Source: Punica granatum
Taxonomy: Eukaryota; Streptophyta; Magnoliopsida; Myrtales; Lythraceae
Assembly: GCF_007655135.1 (NCBI RefSeq)
Contig: NW_022204360.1
Coordinates: 62,001-126,000 of the forward strand
Direction of reading: 5' to 3'
DNA: 64,000 nt
A program made the position numbers and the translations under genes. Under the pieces are notes generated by a model that was not told the origin of the DNA, did no database searches, and saw only the letters and a program-made list of their open reading frames with translations. Positions 42,354 to 52,535 of the stretch are shown piece after piece. Position 1 is the stretch's first letter. Every line of letters begins with the position of its first letter.

Positions 42354-44207
42354 TTCACCGTGATATAGCATCCAATACCAGGATCATCCTTTCACACAAC
42401 TCATAGGGCAACCAATCCAAACAACAGTAATATAGCCATAGGGTTGCATTTCCTCGCAACAGAGTTATGACGGTACCGTGACCCCGCACACCTCATTCAT
42501 ATCATCCTCAACTCCCAATATCCATGCCTCATGAGCGGGGGCCGCCCATTAACCTCTGGCGGTAAGAGTTGACCTTCATTTATATTCCGCCGGTCCAGCG
42601 GCCGATCATGCCCCTACTTATATTCCGCCGGGTCCAGCGGCCGATCAGGCCCCTATTTGTATTCCGCCGGGTCCAGCGGCCGATCACGTCCCTATTTATA
42701 TTCCGCCGGGTCCAGCGGCCGATCAAGTCCCTATTTATATTCCGCCGGGTTCGGCGGCCGATCAGGCCCCTTTTATAATCCGCCGGATCCAGCGATCCCA
42801 TGGCTATAGTCCAACCATCACAAGCATACTAAGCATACACATCAACTATGTTCCGCAATCATTCAGCCACCATCACTTCTATAACCATACATATATATAT
42901 ATATATATATATATTTATTATCATTTTACGATGGAAGAAAGTGCTCACTAACACCCCTGAAACGACCACTTAATGAGTTGAGCCTTCCGGAGGTATAACC
43001 TCAGTCTCCCCAGCCCCTATTCAGTTCAAGCACAAAGGTTAGATAATATGCTAAATAAGAGTACATATAGGTATCAGTTTTAACTCCCGTATTATTTGAT
43101 TAATATAACTAAAATATAACCAATGACATAACGATTCCAATGATATGCTATGCATAACTCAAATCATATCAGTTTAGAATAGTAATTATATTATACGGAG
43201 GGCCAATTCGATCAGCCAAATTCAAGTAAGGAGTACAAGGAATTCTAAGTACTTCTTTAGTTCCAAAATACAAATAAACAAGAGCTTGGTCAATCAACCC
43301 ATCACATGATATCATTATAATGCATGATAAATTTCAAATCAGATCCCTTCTCTAATCCATAATCAGCTCAAAGAGCAAAATATATGCATATATATACATA
43401 TGTACACACACTTGTCTACATCTATATATATATATATATTTTTTTCAGAAGGGCATAGCTATGTGTGTTAAAAACCTCCTAACTCAACTAAGAAATTTGC
43501 CCCCCGCCTTACAACCGAATTATTCAGCTTCTATTGGTGACCAAACTCATCCTAACACAACATAAAACTAACTCCAAATATATATCCAACTCAATTTATA
43601 TTAGCTAGGAGAACTAACAAAAATCACCATAAACTAATCTTTTGAAACTTGATCAGACAAGAAGGATGCAAGAAGAGCCACAAACCATGTACAACATAGT
43701 AAATATGAATGTTTAAATCATAGATAATCAACTTACTAATCAATACTCTAACTTAGTCTTCTTCCTCTTCTTCTTCTCCAAGAGTTTTCTCGACTCAGCC
43801 AGTTCTCTCTCTCTCTCTCTCTCTCTTCTGGTTCATCTTCGTTTCCTTTCAGCTAGGGATAGAGCAAGGGAGGGTATGGCTTAAATAAGGATGAAAAGAA
43901 GAAAAAGAAGGTGGTCAAAGATGGTCAAAGGCGGTGGGAAGGAAAGGGCTGCTGAAGAGGAGGCCACTTGGCCCATTCTACACTCATCTCTATCTGATTT
44001 CTCACTTTTTCGTTTTTTATTATTATTATTATTTTTTTCTTTCATATAGATAATGATCCAGCCACAAGTTGTGGTATATTATATGCATTTAAAGATCCAG
44101 CCAAAAAAATAATGGTATATTATATACATGTATGTTATGTAACCATGCATGTGCACATGGATATGAATATGAGCATATATGCATGTTTGGTGGACACTAG
44201 CCTCACA
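41694..44207 (-). repeat. Tekay LTR shared by B2 and B3 (2514 bp)
   Basis: It has the same ends as the LTR at 34179 (TGTCACGACC and CCTCACA). It contains a longer CA/TA microsatellite (42310-42353), a minisatellite (42587-42795), an AT repeat (about 42886-42914) and a CT repeat (43804-43828). It lacks a short TAGTATCCAT-containing segment found near 34225 in the first LTR. It is the 5' LTR of B2 and the 3' LTR of B3. Confidence 0.87.
42587..42795. repeat. 39-bp GC-rich minisatellite, second LTR
   Basis: Six units match those at 35081-35290 in order, including the variant fifth unit with TTCGGCGG. The last unit reads CCGGATCC in place of CCGGGTCC. The matching order shows that the array was copied whole with the LTR. 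Confidence 0.85.
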
Positions 44208-44241
44208 ATCTCCCCCACTAATGAAAATTTCGTCCCCTAAA

Positions 44242-45710
44242 TTATTTACCTGATATCGGGAAAAGGTATGGATAGTTGACTCTCATAGAATCCTCGGGTT
44301 CCCAAGTGGCTTCTTCTATCAAATGACTCTTCCACAACACCTTTACTAATGGAATTCTCTTGGTTCGAAGGACCTGCTCTTTCCTATCTAAGATCTCCAA
44401 TGGCTCTTCCTCATATGTTAAGTCCTCATTTAACTCCACCGGTTGATAACTCGAAACATGAGATGGGTCCGGTATATACTTACGCAACATTGACACATGA
44501 AACACGTTATGGATACGGGACAGTTCAGGGGGTAGAGCCAACCGATATGCCACCTTCCCAATGCGCTCCAAAATCTCGTATGGCCCGATATATCTGGGAC
44601 TAAGCTTTCCTTTCTTGCCAAATCTCATAATACCCTTCCACGGTGATACCTTTAAGAAAACTCGATCCCCTTGCTGAAACTCGAGGTCCTTTCTTCGTTT
44701 ATCAGCATAATTCTTTTGTCGCCCTTGAGCGGTCTTTAATCTCTCTCTGATAATCTTGACCTTTTCAGCTGTTAGGTCGACTATTTCCGGTCCAGTTAAT
44801 TGCCTCTCTCCAACTTCGTTCCAACACAATGGTGTTCGACAAGCCCGACCATAAAGCGACTCATATGGTGCCATTCCAATACTAGATTGATAGCTGTTAT
44901 TATACGCGAATTCCATCAAAGGAAGGTAGTCATCCCAGCAGCCTTGAAATTCTATAACACACGCTCTTAACATATCCTCCAATGTTTGAATGGTCCTTTC
45001 GCTTTGCCCGTCTGATTCGGGATGAAAAGCAGTGGTCAAATTCAACTTCGTGCCTAGAGCCGTAACAAAACTATTCCAGTACTTGGAAGTAAAATAGGAA
45101 CCTCTGTCTGATACTATGGATGCCGGCACACCGTGCAACCTCACAATCTCCTTAATGAACAATTGTGCCAACTGATCTGCACCAAATGTCGTTTTAGCTG
45201 GTAGGAAGTGAGCGGATTTAGTCAGCCTATCAACTATCACCCATATAGAATCATGCCCTCTTCGTGTTCGTGGAAGTCCCGAGACAAAATCCATGGTGAT
45301 CTTTTCCCATTTCCATTCAGGTACCGGAAGAGGTTGTAATAACCCGGATGGGTGCTGATGTTCTGCCTTAACCTGCTGACATACTAGACACTTAGCGACA
45401 TATTCAGCTATCTCCTTTTTCATGTTATACCACCAATAACTTCTCTTCAAATTATAATACATCTTAGTGCTTCCGGGGTGCATTGCATATGGTGAGCTAT
45501 GAGCCTGTGCAAGAATCTCTCTCTTCAACTCAACATCGTCAGGTACACAAATTCGACTCCCAAACATAAGTGTGTCATCCTCTTTCAAAAGAAATTCAAA
45601 CTTCTTGCCTTCCTTTACTCTGCCTTCCTTAATCTTGTTTTTCATCTCTACTAAAAATGGATCTACTTGTTGCGCTTCCCGAATTCGATCAACTAGCACT
45701 GGCTTCACAT
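44242..45710 (-). pseudogene. Integrase-chromodomain part of copy B3, split by the A' insertion
   Basis: This is an open frame of about 488 codons on the minus strand up to the insertion point. The zinc-binding His70, His77, Cys107, Cys110 and catalytic Asp140, Asp201, Glu237 are intact, as are the GPY/F motif and chromodomain. The T run broken in B2 and B4 is full length here, so integrase was in frame with RT before the insertion. The first codons end at the CACAT duplicated on both sides of the A' element. The RT part continues at 52531. Confidence 0.87.
45706..45710. repeat. Target site duplication of the A' insertion, left copy
   Basis: CACAT here and at 52531-52535 flank the TG...CA ends of the A' element. 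Five bp is the usual size for Ty3/gypsy integrase. Uninterrupted B copies have a single CACAT at the same place (38196-38200 and 58776-58780). Confidence 0.93.
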
Positions 45711-46518
45711 TGATGCAAATCGTAGCACGACTTCAAGGGATCCAGTTCAAGTTCCAATTGGACCGATTACGCGAGCACGAGCAAAGAAGTTTAAAGATGA
45801 ACTCAACGGCCTGATTCAAGAGGTTTGGGCTCAAGCAAATTCGTGGAAGCCCATTGGACATGAATCATGTGATCCACAAAGATCCATCAACATTATTCAA
45901 GTTATAGAAGATTCCGGACAAGGCTAAATTCAGCAAGTGTTTAAGGAAGCTTCTAGAACAGTTGATGATCAACAGAAGATAACATCAGATTTGTTTGACG
46001 TTTAAATCTCATAGAGATATTCTAGGGGTATTTAGATTTTATATCTTTATAGATTATGTCATATCTCTATCGATATTCTTGGTTTTAATTTCCTTATCTA
46101 TAGGAGGAGATATGACCATATTAGGATTACTTTATGTCTATATATATTCATCTTAGTCAATTTTTAATGAGAGGAACATTCAGAAAATTGTGAGAGTATT
46201 CTCTTTGGTTCTTGAAGAACTAATCGAACTTATCGGAAGTTTCCGTGGCGTTCATCATCGACTTATCAAACGGCTTTCCACCACCGTTTGTGGCGTCTTC
46301 ATCGACTTATCAAGCGGTTTTCCATTACCGTTTTTGGCGTCTTCCTATATACCGAGGTTCTTGTTTTGCATTAAACAACGGGTTGAGGTCAGTTATACCA
46401 AGGTTCTTGTTTTTGTCGTAAACAACGGGTCGAGGGTTCGTCAATCAAATCTGATCGTGGAACGATCTTGGGTTCCTTTAGTTGTCGGGTCTCGTCATTC
46501 TTGGCGAGAATCGCATCA
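45711..46518 (+). repeat. 5' LTR of A' (808 bp)
   Basis: It runs from TGATGCAAATCG to GCATCA. The first 216 bp carry the pol C-terminal codons as an orphan copy without an upstream frame. It differs from the 3' LTR by six substitutions and no indel. Confidence 0.95.
46139..46146 (+). promoter_or_regulatory. TATA box of the A' LTR
   Basis: TATATATA lies about 430 bp into the LTR, matching the relative position of TATATAAA in family A. The 3' LTR has it at 52151-52158. Transcription should start some 30 nt downstream. Confidence 0.5.
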
Positions 46519-46520
46519 TT

Positions 46521-46532
46521 TGGTATCAGAGC
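46521..46532 (+). other. Primer binding site of A', initiator tRNA-Met
   Basis: TGGTATCAGAGC lies two bases after the LTR end. It matches 12 nt of the initiator tRNA-Met 3' end; family A matches 13. Confidence 0.9.
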
Positions 46533-47164
46533 ATCAGGCTTCAAATCGGGTTTATCCTATCCTTTTTTGTTTCAATTTGCTGAGTTTCGCTTCATCGAAA
46601 TTGTTCTTTGTGGATTATTAGTAGAAAAAAAAAGGGCTGAAAAAAAAATTTCGGCTGAAAAAAAAAAATATACAAAGCTGAAAAAAAAAATACTGAGCTG
46701 AGAAAAAAAAAAGATCGAAAGAAAAGAAAGAAGACATCGTTGTCAATTTGATCCAAATTTTTTACATCAGACCATTCTAAAGTTGTTATTTCTCGTTCTT
46801 TGTAATCTGCATTGATTCTGATCCCATAATTTCATATAACATTCTAGTTTATTTAATCCTTCATAGTAGTTGCCTTTTCTCTTGCTTCTTTTCTTCCTGA
46901 AATTTCCTTTGATCATTAATTTTCCTTGATGAGTTCTTGGTGAATTGTTGCTGGAAAATTTGGAGTTGTTTGTTTAGTTCCAAAGGAACTGAAAGAGAAT
47001 TGTCGAGTGGAAAAAGGCAAGAGCGGTGAGAATATTAGAGGGTTAAAAGCCACATATTTTGTTGAGTGAAAACACGAGTGTAGAGTGATTCACATTCTTG
47101 AGTGTAAACACGTAAGGGAGCGAATTGTGAGGTCCATTCTTTCTAACTTTATTTTGCAGCAATC
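46533..47164 (+). other. 5' leader of A' (A-rich, GAGTG block)
   Basis: A runs interspersed with GGCTGA or AGCTGA lie at about 46622-46730. An AT-rich middle follows, then a block (about 47000-47120) matching the family A leader, with GAGTGWAAACACG at 47064-47076 and 47100-47112. A CTAAC (47143-47147) and a T-rich tract ending in GCAG (47156-47159) precede the gag ATG and resemble a splice acceptor. No ORF of note is seen. Confidence 0.6.
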
Positions 47165-48208
47165 ATGTCTCACAATAGTGCTAAGAGTATTCCCGAAGGT
47201 GCAACGGAATTGGCTGATTCAAAAATACTTTTAGAGGCCATGATGAGTGAGATGAGGCGTGTGATGCGGTTGGAGTTTGAGCAGGTTCATGAACGGATAG
47301 ATCTGATAGAGAGTAAACGTGTGGAGCAGCCACGAAACGCTCCTAATGCACGTAGGAGGGAAAGAGTTCAACCGAGGGAAGTGAGGGTTGAAGATGAAGA
47401 GATTTATGGGGCTGGTTTTGATGAAGATGATCGAGATTCGGTTGTTAGTAATAGGAGACATGGAGGGCGGTTTAGAGAAGATAGGAATCGGGAAGATTAT
47501 AACTTGGGTAGTATTAAGATGAAAATCCCATCGTTCCAAGGAAAGAGTGATCCCGAAGCATACCTTGAGTGGGAGAAAAAGGTGGAGTTTGTATTTGATT
47601 GTTATAGTTATTCCGAGCTGAAGAAAGTCAAAGTGGCAGCAATTGAATTCTCGGATTATGCAATTGTTTGGTGGGATCAATTGATGATAAATAGGCGAAG
47701 AAATAGAGAGCCACCTATAGCTACGTGGGAGGAAATGAAAAGGGTGATGAGGAAGCGATTTGTTCCTAGTTATTACTACCGGGAGCTGTATAATAAGTTA
47801 CAAAGTCTTAGGCAAGGTAACCGGAGTGTAGAGGAATATTTTAAGGAGATGGAAGTGGCCATGATTAGAGCTAACATAGAGGAGGATCGAGAGGCTACTA
47901 TGGCAAGATTTTTGGCTGGATTGAACCGAGAAATTCAAAATGCCGTGGAATTACAACATTATGTGGAGTTGGAGGATATGGTGCACATGGCCATCAAGAT
48001 TGAGAACCAGTTCAAGAGGAGAGGCAATACACGTGCAAGCCAAAGTCCAAGCACATCCACTTGGAAACCGAATCAGTGGAAGAAAGATGAGAAGCAATCC
48101 ACGTCGATGTTGAAAACCGAGCAAAAGCGAGAAGCAACCAGCCATGTTCCTCAAGGTAAAACCGACATTTCTACCTCCAGGAATCTTGACATTAAGTGTT
48201 TTAAATGC

Positions 48209-48240
<32 letters not shown>

Positions 48241-48886
48241 AAACAAGCGGGTCATGGTGATGCGAGACAATGGTGACATTGTGACCGACACTGAAGATTC
48301 CGACACCGATGACATGCCCCCATTGGAGGACGTTCCCGAAGAGGAATATTTAGCTCCAGATGCATTGACATTGGTGGCAAGGAGAGCATTAAGCTTGCAA
48401 ACAAAAGGAGTTGAAGAAGTGCAGCGGGAGAACATCTTTCACACTAGGTGCTACATCAAAGACAAGGTATGTAGTGTGATTATTGATGGTGGTAGTTGTA
48501 CTAATGTCGCAAGTGCAACAATGGTGGAAAAATTAAAACTGCCCATGGTGAAGCACCCTAGGCCGTACAAGCTGCAATGGTTGAATGATAGTGGTGAGAT
48601 AAGGGTGAACAAGCAGGTGTTAGTTGCATTTCGAATCGGTAAATACGAAGATGAAGTGTTGTGTGATGTAGTACCGATGCAAGCAGGACACTTGTTGCTA
48701 GGGCGTCCATGGCAATTTGATAGACGAGTGAAGCATGATGGCTTTACGAACAAATACTCCTTTGTACTTAATCAGCGATCAATCACTCTTGTACCATTGA
48801 CTCCGCAGCAAGTATATGAGGATCAAGTGAGATTGCAAAAAGAGAGTGATCAAAAGAAAGAGAGTGAACAGAAGAAAAAAGAGTGA
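47165..48886 (+). CDS. gag-pro: Gag-protease polyprotein of A'
   Basis: This is a 573-residue frame from ATG 47165. A charged N-terminus with heptad-like Met/Leu/Glu spacing precedes an Arg-rich stretch and the Gag core (about residues 115-250, with Trp-Trp-Asp-Gln). A CX2CX4HX4C knuckle at residues 345-358 binds RNA. After an acidic linker comes the aspartic protease with Asp441 in Asp-Gly-Gly-Ser. The last 40 residues are Lys/Glu/Gln-rich. It ends at TGA 48884-48886, overlapping the pol frame by 4 nt in the -1 phase. The product would build the virus-like particle and process the polyproteins. Its sequence is clearly related to, but distinct from, family A Gag. Confidence 0.92.
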
Positions 48887-51800
48887 CAATCAGAGAGAGG
48901 CCGAGAAAAAATGAGAGAGAAAAAGAAAATCAAAATTCGGCCATTGAGAGAAAATCAGAGAGAAAACAAAAGAATTTTTATGCAAACATGGGAGAAATTA
49001 GGCAAGCAATGTTTTTAAATCAGCCGATGATTGTACTTTTGTACAAAGAGGCATTTTTCAATACTAACGAACTTGATATCTCTCTTCCTAGTTCTGTTGT
49101 TTCTCTTTTGCAGGAGTATGAGGATGTCTTTCCCGAGAAAACACCACATGGCTTACCTCCAATCCGAGGGATTGAACATCAAATTGATTTTGTTCCCGGT
49201 GCGACAATTCCAAACCGACCAGCCTATAGGAGCAATCCTGAGGAGACAAAGGAGCTTCAACGGCAGGTAAAGGAGTTGTTAGAGAAAGGGTACGTGAGGG
49301 AGAGCTTGAGCCCATGCGCTGTTCCAGTAATACTTGTACCTAAGAAGGATGGGACGTGGAGAATGTGCATTGATTGCCGAGCAATCAACAACATAACGGT
49401 AAAGTATCGTCATCATATTCCTCGCTTAGATGATATGTTAGATGAGTTACATGGTTCTTGTGTATTTTCTAAAATTGATTTAAAGAGTGGTTATCATCAG
49501 ATTAGAATGAAAGAAGGAGATGAATGGAAAACTGCCTTTAAAACAAAATACGGTTTGTACAAATGGTTAGTTATGCCTTTTGGTTTGACTAATGCTCCAA
49601 GCACTTTTATGAGACTTATGAATCATGTTTTGCGTGCATTTATAGGTAGATTTGTGGTTGTCTACTTTGATGATATACTAGTTTACAGCAAAAACTTAGA
49701 TGATCATAAGGTACATTTGAAATCTGTCTTAGATGTGCTTAGGAAGGAAAAGTTATTTGCTAATATGAAGAAGTGTACTTTTTGCACCGATAAGCTTGTT
49801 TTTTTGGGATTTGTTGTTAGTGCACAAGGTATACAGGTTGATGAGGAGAAGGTACGTGCAATCCAAGAGTGGCCTAGTCCCACAAGTGTAAGTAATGTTC
49901 GTAGTTTTCATGGACTTGCTAGTTTCTATCGGCGGTTCGTGAAGGACTTTAGTAGCATAGCAGCACCACTTACTGAAGTGATCAAGAAAAACGTTGGATT
50001 TAGATGGGGAGAAGAACAAGAGAAGGCGTTTCAGCTAATCAAAGAGAAGCTGACCAACGCTCCTTTATTATCTTTACCTAACTTTTCTAAAACTTTTGAG
50101 ATTGAATGTGATGCTTCAGGTGTTGGTATAGGTGCAGTTCTCATGCAGGAAGGACGACCAATTGCTTACTTCAGCGAAAAACTAAGCGGTGCAGCCTTAA
50201 ACTATCCAACTTATGATAAAGAGTTGTATGCATTGGTTCGAGCTTTAGAGACGTGGCAGCACTACCTATGGCCTAAGGAGTTCGTGATACACACCGATCA
50301 TGAGTCCTTGAAACACTTGAAGGGCCAACACAAACTAAACAAAAGACATGCCCGATGGGTGGAGTTCATTGAGACGTTTCCATACGTCATTCGGTATAAG
50401 CAAGGTAAGGAGAATGTGGTCGCCGATGCACTTTCTCGCAGGTATGCATTACTCTCTACACTTGATGCAAAATTGCTTGGTTTTGAGCACATTAAAAATT
50501 TATATGCTGATGACCATGAATTTTGTGAGGAATATCGAGCTTGTGAGAAAATTCCTTGTGGTAAGTTCTTTAGGCATGATGACTTTCTGTTTCGAGAGAA
50601 TAAGTTATGCGTGCCAAATTGTTCCTTGAGAGAGTTATTAGTGCAGGAATCACATGGTGGGGGATTAATGGGACATTTTGGAGTAGCAAAGACTTTAGCT
50701 ATTTTGCAAGAACACTTCTATTGGCCACATATGAAAAGAGATGTTGAGAGAATTTGTGGTAGATGCATTACGTGTAGGCAAGCTAAATCCAGAGTGCAGC
50801 CTAACGGTTTGTATACTCCTTTACCAATTCCTAGTGAGCCTTGGATTGATATTTCAATGGACTTTGTGTTAGGATTACCTAGGACTAAACGTGGGAGAGA
50901 TTCAATTTTTGTGGTTGTGGATAGATTTTCTAAGATGTCACACTTTATTCCATGTCACAAAACGGATGATGCCTCGCATGTTGCTGATTTGTTCTTTAGG
51001 GAGATTGTGAGGTTACATGGCATGCCTAGAACAATTGTTTCGGATAGAGATGCTAAGTTCTTGAGCTATTTTTGGAAGACTTTGTGGTGTAAGTTAGGTA
51101 CTAAGCTGTTATTTTTTACTACTTGTCACCCACAAACTGATGGTCAAACGGAAGTAGTAAATAGAACTTTGTCTACTTTATTGAGGGCAATCATAAAAAA
51201 AAACATTAAAACATGGGAAGAGTGTTTACCACATGTTGAGTTTGCTTATAACAGATCTGTTCATTCCGCTACTAAATTTTCACCATTTGAAGTTGTTTAT
51301 GGATTTAATCCTTTAACTCCATTGGATTTATCTCCTTTACCTTTGACTGAGCATGTTAATTTAGATGGCAAAAAGAAAGCTGAATTTGTCAAGCAGATTC
51401 ATGAGAAAACAAGACTCAACATTGAGCGAAAAACGGAGCAGTATACAAAACACGCCAACAAGGGCCGTCATAAGCTGATTTTTGAACCCGGAGATTGGGT
51501 TTGGTTGCATATGAGGAAAGAGAGATTTCCGGCGCAAAGACGTTCCAAACTGCTTCCAAGAGGAGATGGACCTTTTCAAGTCCTGGAGCGCATCAATGAC
51601 AATGCTTATAAACTAGACTTACCTGGTGAGTACAATGTAAGTGCTACTTTTAATGTTTCTGATTTGCTTCCTTTTGATGTAGGTGATGATTTGAGGACAA
51701 ATCCTTTTCAAGAGGAGGGGAATGATGCAAATCGTAGCACGACTTCAAGGGATCCAGTTCAAGTTCCAATTGGACCGATTACGCGAGCACGAGCAAAGAA

Positions 51801-51939
51801 GTTTAAAGATGAACTCAACGGCCTGATTCAAGAGGTTTGGGCTCAAGCAAATTCGTGGAGGCCCATTGGACATGAATCACGTGATCCACAAAGATCCATC
51901 AACATTATTCAAGTTATAGAAGATTCCGGACAAGGCTAA
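48883..51939 (+). CDS. pol: Pol polyprotein of A': RT, RNase H, integrase
   Basis: This 1018-codon frame is open from the overlap with gag-protease. The first in-frame ATG is at 48988 (codon 36). RT has the YxDD box as Tyr-Phe-Asp-Asp at 261-264. RNase H begins near Asp410 and ends with Ala-Asp-Ala-Leu-Ser-Arg-Arg. Integrase has His591, His598, Cys628, Cys631 and the triad Asp660, Asp721, Glu757 with D(60)D(35)E spacing. A Gly-Asp-Gly-Pro-Phe motif matches the GPY/F module. There is no classical chromodomain. The tail has Gly-Pro-Ile-Thr-Arg-Ala-Arg-Ala at 964-971, and codons from about 947 on lie inside the 3' LTR. All catalytic residues are intact. Expression probably needs a -1 frameshift or reinitiation. 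Confidence 0.93.
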   Translation: MTIRERPRKNEREKENQNSAIERKSERKQKNFYANMGEIRQAMFLNQPMIVLLYKEAFFNTNELDISLPSSVVSLLQEYEDVFPEKTPHGLPPIRGIEHQIDFVPGATIPNRPAYRSNPEETKELQRQVKELLEKGYVRESLSPCAVPVILVPKKDGTWRMCIDCRAINNITVKYRHHIPRLDDMLDELHGSCVFSKIDLKSGYHQIRMKEGDEWKTAFKTKYGLYKWLVMPFGLTNAPSTFMRLMNHVLRAFIGRFVVVYFDDILVYSKNLDDHKVHLKSVLDVLRKEKLFANMKKCTFCTDKLVFLGFVVSAQGIQVDEEKVRAIQEWPSPTSVSNVRSFHGLASFYRRFVKDFSSIAAPLTEVIKKNVGFRWGEEQEKAFQLIKEKLTNAPLLSLPNFSKTFEIECDASGVGIGAVLMQEGRPIAYFSEKLSGAALNYPTYDKELYALVRALETWQHYLWPKEFVIHTDHESLKHLKGQHKLNKRHARWVEFIETFPYVIRYKQGKENVVADALSRRYALLSTLDAKLLGFEHIKNLYADDHEFCEEYRACEKIPCGKFFRHDDFLFRENKLCVPNCSLRELLVQESHGGGLMGHFGVAKTLAILQEHFYWPHMKRDVERICGRCITCRQAKSRVQPNGLYTPLPIPSEPWIDISMDFVLGLPRTKRGRDSIFVVVDRFSKMSHFIPCHKTDDASHVADLFFREIVRLHGMPRTIVSDRDAKFLSYFWKTLWCKLGTKLLFFTTCHPQTDGQTEVVNRTLSTLLRAIIKKNIKTWEECLPHVEFAYNRSVHSATKFSPFEVVYGFNPLTPLDLSPLPLTEHVNLDGKKKAEFVKQIHEKTRLNIERKTEQYTKHANKGRHKLIFEPGDWVWLHMRKERFPAQRRSKLLPRGDGPFQVLERINDNAYKLDLPGEYNVSATFNVSDLLPFDVGDDLRTNPFQEEGNDANRSTTSRDPVQVPIGPITRARAKKFKDELNGLIQEVWAQANSWRPIGHESRDPQRSINIIQVIEDSGQG
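51711..51722 (+). other. Polypurine tract of A'
   Basis: AGAGGAGGGGAA ends exactly where the 3' LTR starts with TGATG. It lies within the pol coding frame. The truncated A' copy has the same tract at 29859-29870. Confidence 0.85.
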
Positions 51940-52530
51940 ATTCAGCAAGTGTTTAAGGAAGCTTCTAGAACAGTTGATGATCAACAGAAGATAACATCAG
52001 ATTTGTTTGAAGTTTAAATCTCATAGAGATATTCTAGGGGTATTTAGATTTTATATCTTTATAGATTATGTCATATCTCTATCGATATTCTTGGTTTTAA
52101 TTTCCTTATCTATAGGAGGAGATATGACCATATTAGGATTACTTTATGTCTATATATATTCATCTTAGTCAATTTTTAATGAGAGGAACATTCAGAAAAT
52201 TGTGAGAGTATTCTCTTTGGTTCTTGAAGAACTAATCGAACTTATCGGAAGTTTCCGTGGCGTTCATCATCGACTTATCAAACGGCTTTCCACCACCGTT
52301 TGTGGCGTCTTCATCGACTTATCAAGCGGTTTTCCATTACCGTTTGTGGCGTCTTCCTATATACCGAGGTTCTTGTTTCGCATTAAACAACGGGTTGAGG
52401 TCAGTTATACCAAGGTTCTTGTTTTTGTCGTAAACAACGGGTCGAGGGTTCGTCAATCAAATCTGATCGTGGAACGATCTTGGGTTCCTTTAGTTGTCGG
52501 GTCTCGTCATTCTTGGCGGGAATCGCATCA
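51723..52530 (+). repeat. 3' LTR of A' (808 bp)
   Basis: It runs from TGATGCAAATCG to GCATCA and is followed by the right CACAT. It encodes the last 72 pol codons to the stop at 51937-51939. Confidence 0.95.
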
Positions 52531-52535
52531 CACAT
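52531..52535. repeat. Target site duplication of the A' insertion, right copy
   Basis: CACAT is followed at once by family B RNase H sequence (CATAAATAG). The same flank follows the A' LTR at 30677, which shows a duplicated junction. Confidence 0.93.

Larger units (their letters stand above)
34179..44207 (-). mobile_element. Complete Tekay/Del LTR retrotransposon, copy B2 (10029 bp)
   Basis: On the minus strand: 5' LTR 41694-44207, primer site 41677-41689, gag ATG 41539, polyprotein genes to the stop at 36733, purine tract 36699-36710, 3' LTR 34179-36698. Both LTRs are shared with the neighbouring copies B1 and B3, so no target duplication exists. Only two single-base frameshifts break the coding region. 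The C-terminal chromodomain and 2.5 kb LTRs fit the Tekay (Del) lineage. Confidence 0.85.
45711..52530 (+). mobile_element. Full-length CRM-lineage retrotransposon A' nested in Tekay copy B3
   Basis: This 6820-bp element has two 808-bp LTRs, a primer site, leader, gag-protease, pol, purine tract and a perfect 5-bp target duplication. Both ORFs are uninterrupted, so it may be functional. The LTRs differ at six positions of 808 by my alignment. RT, RNase H, integrase and the Gly-Pro-Ile-Thr-Arg tail place it in or next to the CRM lineage, members of which favour centromeric chromatin. The subgroup is not settled. Confidence 0.92.

Noticed and set aside
48884..48892. TGA followed by CAATCA at the end of A' gag-protease matches the CARYYA stop readthrough motif.
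   Set aside because: Readthrough in that frame meets a stop by about 49018 and does not enter the pol frame, which is in the -1 phase. The truncated A' copy has TGAAAATCA here.
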